A DNA stretch of 64,000 bases from Petrolisthes cinctipes. Its lineage: Eukaryota; Arthropoda; Malacostraca; Decapoda; Porcellanidae. The stretch is from NCBI GenBank assembly GCA_033782935.1, contig JAWQEG010000717.1, forward strand, positions 620,001 to 684,000, written 5' to 3'. The translations under genes were made by a program, and so were the position numbers. Positions 37,953 through 49,925 of this stretch are shown piece by piece. The notes under the pieces are model-generated. The model was not told the DNA's origin. It worked only from the letters and a program-made list of their open reading frames with translations, and did not search any database. The first letter of the stretch is position 1, and every line of letters begins with the position of its first letter.

Positions 37953-40242
37953 ATGGATATTTTGGGTGCACAAAGTCTATATATGCATGCATTTTCTGTA
38001 CCCATTTACATCCCAAATTCAGGCTTAAAACACCAGAAAATTCGATGTTTTTGGGTCCCCGAAGCGATATGTACATGCCTACTCCGTGTTAGAGTAATTT
38101 CATAATACAGGCCCAAAACATGCTGAAAATCGATATTTTAGGTCCCCAAAGTCAATATGTGTATGCATCTTCTGTAAACGTTTATATTCCAAATTCAGAC
38201 TCAAAACACCCGAAAATTCGATATTTTTGGGTCCCAGAAGCGATCTGTACATGCCTACTCCGTATTAGAGTATTTTTATAATACAGGCCCAAAATATGCT
38301 GAAAATCGATAATTTAAGTGCCCAAAGTCAATATGTGTATGCATCTTCAGTACCCGTTTATATCTCAAATTCAGGCTCAAAACACCCGAAAATTCAATAT
38401 TTTTGGGTCCCAGAAGCAAACTGTACATGCCTACTCAGTGCTAGAATGTTTTCAAAATATAGGCCCAAAACATGCTGAAAATCGATATTTTAGGTGCCCA
38501 AAGTCGATATGTGCATGCATCTTCTGTACCCGTTTATATCTCAAATTCAGGCTCAAAACACCCGAAAATTCGATATTTTTGGGTCCCAGAAGCGATCTGT
38601 ACATGCCTACTCAATGTTAGATTATTTTCAAAACACAGGCACAAAAACAAGTTGAAAATAGATATTTTAGGTGCCCAAAATTAATATGTGCATGGATCTT
38701 CTGTACCCGTTTATGTCCCAAATTCAGGCTCAAAACACCTGAAAATTAGATATTTTTGGGACCCAGAAGCGATCTGTACATGCCTACTCAATGTTAAAAT
38801 ATTTCCAAAATACAGGAACAAAAACAAGTTGAAAATCGATGTTTTAGGTACCCAAAATCGATATGTGCATTCATCTTCAGTACCCGTTTATATCTCAAAT
38901 TCAGGCTCAAAACACCCGAAAAATCGATAGTTATGGGTCCCAGAAGCTATCTGTACATGCCTATTCCGTGTTTGAGTTTTTTCAAAATAAAGGCCAAAAA
39001 CATGCTGAAAATCGATATATTAGGTGCCCAAAGTCGATATGTGCATTCATCTTCTGTACCCGTTGATATCTCAAATTCAAGCTCAAAACACCCGAAAATT
39101 CGATATTTTTGGGTCCCAGAAGCGATCTGTACATGCCTACTCCGTGTTAGAGTATTTTCATAATACAGGCCTAAAATATGCTGAAAATCGATATTTTAGG
39201 TGACCAAAGTCAATATGTGTATGCATCTTCTGTACCCGTTTATATCTCAAATTCAGGCTCAAAACTCCCGAAAAATCGATATTTTTGGGTCCCAGAAGCT
39301 ATCTGTACATGCCTATTCCGTGTTAGAGTATTTTCATAATACAGACCCAAAACATGCTGAAAAACGATATTTTAGGTGCCCAAAGTCGATATGTGCATGC
39401 ATGTTCAGTACCCGTTTATATCTCAAATTCAGGCTCAAAACACCTGAAAATTCGATATTTTTGCGTCCCAGAAGCGATCTGTACATGCCTATTCAGTAAT
39501 GGAATGTTTTCAAAATATAGGCTCAAAGTATGCTAAAAATCAATATTTTAGGTGTCCAAAGTCGATATGTGCATGCATCTTCTGTACCCGTTGATATCTC
39601 AAATTCAAGCTCAAAACACCCGAAAAATCGATATTTGTGGGTCCCAGAAGCGATCTGTACATGCCTACTCCGTGTTGGAGTATTTTCATAATACAGGCCT
39701 AAAATATGCTGAAAATCGATATTTTAGGTGCCCAAAGTCAATATGTGTATGCATCTTCTGTACCCGTTTATATCTCAAATTGAGGCTCAAAACACCCGAA
39801 AAATCGATATTTTTGGGTCCCAGAAGCTAACTGTACATGCCTATTCCGTGTTAGAGTATTTTCATAATACAGACCCAAAACATGCTGAAAATCGATATTT
39901 TAGGTGCCCAAAGTCGATATGTGCATGCATCTTCAGTACACGTTTATATCTCAAATTCAGGCTCAAAACATCTTAAAACTCGATATTTTTCGGTCCAAGA
40001 AGCGATTTGTACATGCCTACTCAGTAATAGAATATTTTTAAGATTAAGGCCGAAAACATGCTGAAAATCGATATTTTAGGTGCACAAAATCGATATGTGC
40101 ATGCATCTTCTGTACCCGTTTATGTCCCAAATTCAGGCTCAAAACACCCTAAAATTCGATATTTTTGGGTCCAAAAAGCGATCTGTACATGCCTACTCAG
40201 TGCTAGAATATTTTCAAAATATAGGTTCAAAACATGCTAAAT
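37953..40242. repeat. HOR copy H1, 2,290 bp, alpha type
   Basis: This is the first 13-mer of block B, measured between successive landmark monomers. Alpha markers are ATAGGCCCAAAACATGC near 38460, TTCAATATTTTTGGGTCCC near 38392 and CCGTGTTTGAGTTTTTTC near 38967. It abuts the block A junction directly. Confidence 0.88.
38376..38551 (+). repeat. Representative 176-bp monomer, block B type
   Basis: Half A is 38376-38463 and half B is 38464-38551, exactly 88 bp each. Block B differences from block A are TATTTTTGGGTCCC instead of TATTTTGGGGTCCC, GGCCCAAAACATGCTGAAAA instead of GGCTCAAAACATGCTCAAAA, and CCCAAAGTCG instead of CCCAAAAGTCG. Because 176 is not a multiple of three, each monomer shifts the reading frame, so open frames here rarely exceed about 100 codons. 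Confidence 0.93.
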
Positions 40243-43200
40243 ATGGATATTTTGGGTGCACAAAGTCTATATATGCATGCATTTTCTGTACCCATTTACA
40301 TCCCAAATTCAGGCTTAAAACACCCGAAAATTCGATGTTTTTGGGTCCCCGAAGCGATATGTACATGCCTACTCCGTGTTAGAGTAATTTCATAATACAG
40401 GCCCAAAACATGCTGAAAATCGATATTTTAGGTCCCCAAAGTCAATATGTGTATGCATCTTCTGTAAACGTTTATATTCCAAATTCAGTCTCAAAACACC
40501 CGAAAATTCGATATTTTTGGGTCCCAGAAGCGATCTGTACATGCCTACTCCGTATTAGAGTATTTTTATAATACAGGCCCAAAACATGCTGAAAATCGAT
40601 ATTTTAAGTGCCCAAAGTCAATATGTGTATGCATCTTCAGTACCCGTTTATATCTCAAATTCAGGCTCAAAACACCCGAAAATTCGATATTTTTGGGTCC
40701 CAGAAGCAAACTGTACATGCCTACTCAGTGCTAGAATGTTTTCAAAATATAGTCCCAAAACATGCTGAAAATCGATATTTTAGGTGCCCAAAGTCGATAT
40801 GTGTATGCATCTTCTGTACCCGTTTATATCTCAAATTCAGGCTCAAAACACCCGAAATTTCGATATTTTTGGGTCCCAGAAGCGATCTGTACATGCCTAC
40901 TCAATGTTAGATTATTTTCAAACCACAGGCACAAAAACAAGTTGAAAATAGATATTTTAGGTGCCCAAAATTAATATGTGCATGGATCTTCTGTACCCGT
41001 TTATGTCCCAAATTCAGGCTCAAAACACCTGAAAATTCGATGTTTTTGGGACCCAGAAGCGATCTGTACATGCCTACTCAATGTTAAAATATTTCCAAAA
41101 TACAGGAACAAAAACAAGTTGAAAATCGATGTTTTAGGTACCCAAAATCGATATGTGCATTCATCTTCAGTACCCGTTTATATCTCAAATTCTGGCTCAA
41201 AACACCCGAAAAATCGATATTTATGGGTCCCAGAAGCTATCTGTACATGCCTATTCCGTGTTAGAGTTTTTTCAAAATAAAGGCCAAAAACATGCTGAAA
41301 ATCGATATATTAGGTGCCCAAAGTCGATATGTGGATTCATCTTCTGTACCCGTTGATATCTCAAATTCAGGCTCAAAACACCCGAAAATTCAAAATTTTT
41401 GGGTCCCAGAAGCGATCTGTACATGCCTACTCCGTGTTAGAATATTTTCATATTACAGACCCAACATGCTCAAAATCGATATTTTAGGTGCAAAAAGTCG
41501 ATAAGTGCATGCATCTTCAGTACCAGTTTATATCTCAAATTCAGGCTCAAAACACCCGAAAATTCCATTTTTGGGGGTCCCAGAAGCGATCTGTACATGC
41601 CTACTCAGTAATAGAATATTTTCAAGATTCAGGCCGAAAATATGCTGAAAATCGATATTTTTGGTGCCCAAAGTCGATATGTGCATGCATTTTCTGTACC
41701 TGTTTATATCTCAAATTCAGGCTCAAAACACCCGAATATTCGATTTTATTGGCATCCAGAAGCGATCTGTACATGCCTACTCCGTGTTAGAGTATTTTCA
41801 AAATACAGGCCTAAAACATGCTGAAAATCGATATTTTAGGTGCCCAAAGTCAATATGTGTATGCATCTTCTGTACCCGTGTATATCTCAAATTCAGGCTC
41901 AAAACACCTTAAAATTCAATATTTTTGCGTCCAAGAAGCGATCTGTACATGCCTATTCAGTAATAGAATGTTTTCAAAATATAGGCTCAAATCATGCTAA
42001 AAATCGACATTTTAGGTGTCTAAAGTCGAGATGTGCATTCATCTTCTGTGCCTGTTGATATCTCAAATTCAAGCTCAAAACACCCGAAAAATCGATATTT
42101 TTGGGTCCCAGAAGCTATCTGTACATGCCTATTCCTTGTTAGAGTTTTTTCAAAATAAAGGCCAAAAACATGCTAAAAATCGATATATTAGGTGCCCAAA
42201 GTCGATATGTGCATGCATTTTTTGTACCCTTTTATATTTAAATTCAGGATCAAAATACCCGAAAATTCGATATTTTTGGGTTCCAGAAGCGATCTCTCCA
42301 TGCCTACTCAATGCTAGAATATTTTTAAGTTATAGGCCAAAAAAACATGCTGAAAATCGATATTTTAGGTGTCCAAAGTCGATATGTGCATGCATTTTCT
42401 GTACCCGTTTTTATCTCAAATTCAGGTTCAAAACACCCAAAAATTCGATATTTTTGAGTCCCAGAAGCGATCTGTACATACCTACTCAATGTTAGAATAC
42501 TTTCAAAACACAGGCACAAAAACAAGTTGAAAATCGATATTTTAGGTGTCCAAAATCGATATGTGCATGCATCTTCTGTAACCGTTTATATCTCAAATTC
42601 AGGCTCAAAACACCCGAAAATTCCATTTTTGGGGGTCCCAGAAGCGATCTGTACATGCCTACTCAGTAATAGAATATTTTCAAGATTCAGGCCGAAAATA
42701 TGCTGAAAATCGATATTTTTGATGCCCAAAGTCGATATGTGCATGCATCTTTTGTACCAGTTTATATCTCAAATTCAGGCTCAAAACACCCGATAATTCG
42801 ATAATTTTATGACCCAGAAGCGATCTGTACATGCCTACTCCTTTCTATAATGTTTTCAAGATACAGACCCAACATGCTCAAAATCGATATTTTAGGTGCA
42901 AAAAGTCGATATGTGCATGCATCTTCAGTACCCGTTTATATCTCAAATTCAGGCTTAAAACACCCGAAAATTCGATATTTTTGGGTCCCAGAAGCGATCT
43001 GTACATGCTTACTCAGTGCTAGAATTTTTTTAATATATAGGCCCAAAACATGCTGAAAATCAATATTTTATGTGCCCAAAGTCGATATGTGCATGCATCT
43101 TCTGTACCCGTTTATATCTCAAATTCAGGCTCAAAACAACCGAATATTTTATTTTATTTTGGCCCAGAAGCGATCTGTACATGCCTACACAGTGACAGAA

Positions 43201-43938
43201 TATTTTCAAAATACAGACCCAAAACATGCTGAAAATCGATATTTTAGGTGTCCAAAGTCGATATGTGCATGCATCTTCAGTACCCGTTTATATCTCAAAT
43301 TCAGGCTCAAAAAACATGAAAATTCGATATTTTTGGGTCCCAGAAGCGATCTGTACATGCCTACTCTGTGTTAGAGTATTTTCATAATACAGGCCCAAAA
43401 TATGCTGCAAATCGATATTTTAGGTGCCCAAAGTCAATATGTGTATGCATCTTCTGTACCCGTTTATATCTCAAATTCAGGCTCAAAACACCCGAAAAAT
43501 CGATATTTTTGGGTCCCAGAAGCTATCTGTACATGCCTATTCGGTGTTAGAGTATTTTCATAATACAGACCCAAAACATGCTGAAAATCGATATTTTAGT
43601 TCCCCAAAGTCGATATGTGCATGCATCTTCAGTACACGTTTATATCTCAAATTCAGGCTCAAAACATCTTAAAACTCGATATTTTTTGGTCCAAGAAGCG
43701 ATTTGTACATGCCTACTCAGTAATAGAATATTTGTAAGATTAAGGCCGAAAACATGCTGAAAATCGATATTTTAGGTGCACAAAATCGATATGTGCATGC
43801 ATCTTCTGTACCCGTTTATGTCCCAAATTCAGGCTCAAAACACCCGAAAATTCGATATTTTTGGGTCCAAAAAGCGATCTGTACATGCCTACTCAGTGCT
43901 AGAATATTTTCAAAATATAGGCCCAAAACATGCTAAAT
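40243..43938. repeat. HOR copy H2, 3,696 bp, 21-mer, beta type
   Basis: Relative to H1, about 560 bp (39110-39670) is replaced here by about 1,965 bp (41400-43365), a net gain of eight monomers. The inserted monomers are more diverged, with variants such as TATTCGATTTTATTGGC, CCATTTTTGGGGGTCCC and ATTTTATTTTATTTTGGCCC. Beta markers are ATAGTCCCAAAACATGC near 40750 and GTGTTAGAGTTTTTTC near 41258. Confidence 0.85.
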
Positions 43939-46900
43939 ATGAATATTTTGGGTGCACAAAGTCTATATATGCATGCATTTTCTGTACCCATTTACATCCC
44001 AAATTCAGGCTTAAAACACCCGAAAATTCGATGTTTTTGGGTCCCCGAAGCGATATGTACATGCCTACTCCGTGTTAGAGTAATTTCATAATACAGGCCC
44101 AAAACATGCTGAAAATCGATATTTTAGGTCCCCAAAGTCAATATGTGTATGCATTTTCTGTACACGGTTATATTCCAAATTCAGACCCAAAACTCCCGAA
44201 AATTCGATATTTTTAGGTCCCAGAAGCGATCTGTGCATGCCTACTCCGTATTAGAGTATTTTTAATAATACAGGCCCAAAACATGCTGAAAATCGATATT
44301 TTAAGTGCCCAAAGTCAATATGTGTATGCATCTTCTGTAAACGTTTATATTCCAAATTCAGACTCAAAACACCCGAAAATTCGATATTTTTGGGTCCCAG
44401 AAGCGATCTGTACATGCCTACTCCGTATTAGAGTATTTTTATAATACAGGCCCAAAACATGCTGAAAATCGATATTTTAAGTGCCCAAAGTCAATATGTG
44501 TATGCATCTTCAGTACCCGTTTATATCTCAAATTCAGGCTCAAAACACCTGAAAATTCGATATTTTTGGGTCCCAGAAGCAAACTGTACATGCCTACTCA
44601 GTGCTAGAATGTTTTCAAAATATAGTCCCAAAACATGCTGAAAATCGATATTTTAGGTGCCCAAAGTCGATATGTGCATGCATCTTCTGTACCCGTTTAT
44701 ATCTCAAATTCAGGCTCAAAACACCCGAAATTTCGATATTTTTGGGACCCAGAAGCGATCTGTACATGCCTACTAAATGTTAGATTATTTTCAAACCACA
44801 GGCACAAAAACAAGTTGAAAATAGATATTTTAGGTGCCGAAAATTAATATGTGCATGGATCTTCTGTACCCGTTTATGACCCAAATTCAGGCTCAAAACA
44901 CCTGAAAATTAGATATTTTTGGGACCCAGAAGCGATCTGTACATGCCTACTCAATGTTAAAATATTTCCAAAATACAGGAACAAAAACAAGTTGAAAATC
45001 GATGTTTTAGGTACCCAAAATCGATATGTGCATTCATCTTCAGTACCCGTTTATATCTCAAATTCAGGCTCAAAACACCCGAAAAATCGATATTTATGGG
45101 TCCCAGAAGCTATCTGTACATGCCTATTCCGTGTTAGAGTTTTTTCAAAATAAAGGCCAAAAACATGCTGAAAATCGATATATTAGGTGCCCAAAGTCGA
45201 TATGTGCATTCATCTTCTGTACCCGTTGATATCTCAAATTCAAGCTCAAAACACCCGAAAATTCAAAATTTTTGGGTCCCAGAAGCGATCTGTACATGCC
45301 TACTCCGTTTTAGAGTATTTTCATATTACAGACCCAACATGCTCAAAATCGATATTTTAGGTGCAAAAAGTCGATATGTGCATGCATCTTCAGTACCAGT
45401 TTATATCTCAAATTCAGGCTCAAAACACCCGAATATTCGATTTTATTTTGGCCCAGAAGTAATCTGTACATGCCTACTCAGTGCTAGAATATTTTCAAAA
45501 TATAATCCCAAAACATGCTGAAAATCGATATATTAGGTGCCCAAAGTCGATATGTGCATGCATTTTCTGTACCTGTTTATATCTCAAATTCAGGCTCAAA
45601 ACACCCGAATATTCGATTTTATTGGCATCCAGAAGCGATCTGTACATGCCTACTCCGTGTTAGAGTATTTTCAAAATACAGGCCTAAAACATGCTGAAAA
45701 TCGATATTTTAGGTGCCCAAAGTCAATATGTGTATGCATCTTCTGTACCCGTGTATATCTCAAATTCAGGCTCAAAACACCTTAAAATTCAATATTTTTG
45801 CGTCCAAGAAGCGATCTGTACAAGCCTATTCAGTAATAGAATGTTTTCAAAATATAGGCTCAAATCATGCTAAAAATCGACATTTTAGGTGTCTAAAGTC
45901 GAGATGTGCATTCATCTTCTGTGCCTGTTGATATCTCAAATTCAAGCTCAAAACACCCGAAAAATCGATATTTTTGGGTCCCAGAAGCTATCTGTACATG
46001 CCTATTCCTTGTTAGAGTTTTTTCAAAATAAAGGCCAAAAACATGCTGAAAATCGATATATTAGGTGCCCAAAGTCGATATGTGCATGCATTTTTTGTAC
46101 CCTTTTATATTTAAATTCAGGATCAAAATACCCGAAAATTCGATATTTTTGGGTTCCAGAAGCGATCTCTCCATGCCTACTCAATGCTAGAATATTTTTA
46201 AGTTATAGGCCAAAAAAATCATGCTGAAAATCGATATTTTAGGTGTCCAAAGTCGATATGTGCATGCATTTTCTCTACCCGTTTTTATCTCAAATTCAGG
46301 TTCAAAACACCCAAAAATTCGATATTTTTGAGTCCCAGAAGCGATCTGTACATACCTACTCAATGTTAGAATACTTTCAAAACACAGGCACAAAAACAAG
46401 TTGAAAATCGATATTTTAGGTGTCCAAAATCGATATGTGCATGCATCTTCTGTACCAGTTTATATCTCAAATTCAGGCTCAAAACACCCGATAATTCGAT
46501 AATTTTATGTCCCAGAAGCGATCTGTACATGCCTACTCCTTTCTAGAATGTTTTCACGATACAGACCCAACATGCTCAAAATCGATATTTTAGGTGCAAA
46601 AAGTCGATATGTGCATGCATCTTCAGTACCCGTTTATATCTCAAATTCAGGCTTAAAACACCCGAAAATTCGATATTTTTGGGTCCCATAAGCGATCTGT
46701 ACATGCCTACTCAGTGCTAGAATTTTTTCAATATATAGGCCCAAAACATGCTGAAAATCAATATTTTATGTGCCCAAAGTCGATATGTGCATGCATCTTC
46801 TGTACCCGTTTATATCTCAAATTCATGCTCAAAACACCCGAATATTTTATTTTATTTTGGCCCAGAAGCGATCTGTACATGCCTACACAGTGACAGAATA

Positions 46901-47636
46901 TTTTCAAAATACAGACCCAAAACATGCTGAAAATCGATATTTTAGGTGTCCAAAGTCGATATGTGCATGCATCTTCAGTACCCGTTTATATCTCAAATTC
47001 AGGCTCAAAAAACATGAAAATTCGATATTTTTGGGTCCCAGAAGCGATCTGTACATGCCTACTCTGTGTTAGAGTATTTTCATAATACAGGCCCAAAATA
47101 TGCTGCAAATCGATATTTTAGGTGCCCAAAGTCAATATGTGTATGCATCTTCTGTACCCGTTTATATCTCAAATTCAGGCTCAAAACACCCGAAAAATCG
47201 ATATTTTTGGGTCCCAGAAGCTATCTGTACATGCCTATTCGGTGTTAGAGTATTTTCATAATACAGACCCAAAACATGCTGAAAATCGATATTTTAGTTC
47301 CCCAAAGTCGATATGTGCATGCATCTTCAGTACACGTTTATATCTCAAATTCAGGCTCAAAACATCTTAAAACTCGATATTTTTTGGTCCAAGAAGCGAT
47401 TTGTACATGCCTACTCAGTAATAGAATATTTTTAAGATTAAGGCCGAAAACATGCTGAAAATCGATATTTTAGGTGCACAAAATCGATATGTGCATGCAT
47501 CTTCTGTACCCGTTTATGTCCCAAATTCAGGCTCAAAACACCCGAAAATTCGATATTTTTGGGTCCAAAAAGCGATCTGTACATGCCTACTCAGTGCTAG
47601 AATATTTTCAAAATATAGGCCCAAAACATGCTAAAT
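43939..47636. repeat. HOR copy H3, 3,698 bp, 21-mer, mosaic
   Basis: It carries the same class of eight-monomer expansion as H2 but not the same monomer list. It has an extra monomer near 44280-44456 and lacks one that H2 has at about 42585-42760, so the total stays at 21. It has beta markers at ATAGTCCC (about 44622) and GTGTTAGAGTTTTTTC, but the alpha state at TTAGATATTTTTGGGACCC (about 44907) and TATGTGCATTCATC. Its landmark monomer reads ATGAATATT rather than ATGGATATT. Confidence 0.83.
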
Positions 47637-49925
47637 ATGGATATTTTGGGTGCACAAAGTCTATATATGCATGCATTTTCTGTACCCATTTACATCCCAA
47701 ATTCAGGCTTAAAACACCCGAAAATTCGATGTTTTTGGGTCCCCGAAGCGATATGTACATGCCTACTCCGTGTTAGAGTAATTTCATAATACAGGCCCAA
47801 AACATGCTGAAAATCGATATTTTAGGTCCCCAAAGTCAATATGTGTATGCATCTTCTGTAAACGTTTATATTCCAAATTCAGACTCAAAAAACCGAAAAT
47901 TCGATATTTTTGGGTCCCAGAAGCGATCTGTACATGCCTACTCCGTATTAGAGTATTTTTATAATACAGGCCCAAAACATGCTGAAAATCGATATTTTAA
48001 GTGCCCAAAGTCAATATGTGTATGCATCTTCAGTACCCGTTTATATCTCAAATTCAGGCTCAAAACACCCGAAAATTCAATATTTTTGGGTCCCAGAAGC
48101 AAACTGTACATGCCTACTCAGTGCTAGAATGTTTTCAAAATATAGGCCCAAAACATGCTGAAAATCGATATTTTAGGTGCCCAAAGTCGATATGTGCATG
48201 CATCTTCTGTACCCGTTTATATCTCAAATTCAGGCTCAAAACACCCGAAAATTCGATATTTTTGGGTCCCAGAAGCGATCTGTACATGCCTACTCAATGT
48301 TAGATTATTTTCAAAACACAGGCACAAAAACAAGTTGAAAATAGATATTTTAGGTGCCCAAAATTAATATGTGCATGGATCTTCTGTACCCGTTTATGTC
48401 CCAAATTCAGGCTCAAAACACCTGAAAATTAGATATTTTTGGGACCCAGAAGCGATCTGTACATGCCTACTCAATGTTAAAATATTTCCAAAATACAGGA
48501 ACAAAAACAAGTTGAAAATCGATGTTTTAGGTACCCAAAATCGATATGTGCATTCATCTTCAGTACCCGTTTATATCTCAAATTCAGGCTCAAAACACCC
48601 GAAAAATCGATATTTATGGGTCCCAGAAGCTATCTGTACATGCCTATTCCGTGTTTGAGTTTTTTCAAAATAAAGGCCAAAAACATGCTGAAAATCGATA
48701 TATTAGGTGCCCAAAGTCGATATGTGCATTCATCTTCTGTACCCGTTGATATCTCAAATTCAAGCTCAAAACACCCGAAAATTCGATATTTTTGGGTCCC
48801 AGAAGCGATATGTACATGCCTACTCCGTGTTAGAGTATTTTCATAATACAGGCCTAAAATATGCTGAAAATCGATATTTTAGGTGACCAAAGTCAATATG
48901 TGTATGCATCTTCTGTACCCGTTTATATCTCAAATTCAGGCTCAAAACACCCGAAAAATCGATATTTTTGGGTCCCAGAAGCTATCTGTACATGCCTATT
49001 CCGTGTTAGAGTATTTTCATAATACAGACCCAAAACATGCTGAAAAACGATATTTTAGGTGCCCAAAGTCGATATGTGCATGCATGTTCAGTACCCGTTT
49101 ATATCTCAAATTCAGTCTCAAAACACCTGAAAATTCGATATTTTTGCGTCCCAGAAGCGATCTGTACATGCCTATTCAGTAATGGAATGTTTTCAAAATA
49201 TAGGCTCAAAGTATGCAAAAAATCAATATTTTAGGTGTCCAAAGTCGATATGTGCATGCATCTTCTGTACCCGTTGATATCTCAAATTCAAGCTCAAAAC
49301 ACCGGAAAATTCGATATTTTTGGGTCCCAGAAGCGATCTGTACATGCCTACTCCGTGTTAGAGTATTTTCATAATACAGGCCTAAAATATGCTGAAAATC
49401 GATATTTTAGGTGCCCAAAGTCAATATGTGTATGCATCTTCTGTACCCGTTTATATCTCAAATTCAGGCTCAAAACACCCGAAAAATCAATATTTTTGGG
49501 TCCCAGAAGCTAACTGTACATGCCTATTCCGTGTTAGAGTATTTTCATAATACAGACCCAAAACATGCTGAAAATCGATATTTTAGGTGCCCAAAGTCGA
49601 TATGTGCATGCATCTTCAGTACACGTTTATATCTCAAATTCAGGCTCAAAACATCTTAAAACTCGATATTTTTCGGTCCAAGAAGCGATTTGTACATGCC
49701 TACTCAGTAATAGAATATTTTTAAGATTAAGGCCGAAAACATGCTGAAAATCGATATTTTAGGTGCACAAAATCGATATGTGCATGCATCTTCTGTACCC
49801 GTTTATGTCCCAAATTCAGGCTCAAAACACCCTAAAATTCGATATTTTTGGGTCCAAAAAGCGATCTGTACATGCCTACTCAGTGCTAGAATATTTTCAA
49901 AATATAGGTTCAAAACATGCTAAAT
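47637..49925. repeat. HOR copy H4, 2,289 bp, alpha type
   Basis: This 13-mer is one base shorter than the norm through a deletion near 47885-47896, reading CTCAAAAAACCGAAAATTCG. It shares the H1 alpha markers: GGCCCAAAACATGC near 48144, TTCAATATTTTTGGGTCCC near 48076 and GTGTTTGAGTTTTTTC near 48650. Confidence 0.88.

Noticed and set aside
37953..40242. Tandem gene cluster with a 2,290-bp unit, such as rDNA- or histone-like repeats
   Set aside because: The 2,290-bp unit is made of thirteen 176-bp monomers and has no conserved gene or long open frame.
41400..43365. Foreign insertion or transposon inside HOR H2
   Set aside because: All of the extra sequence is still recognisable 176-bp monomers. 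There are no terminal repeats, target-site duplications or unrelated sequence.
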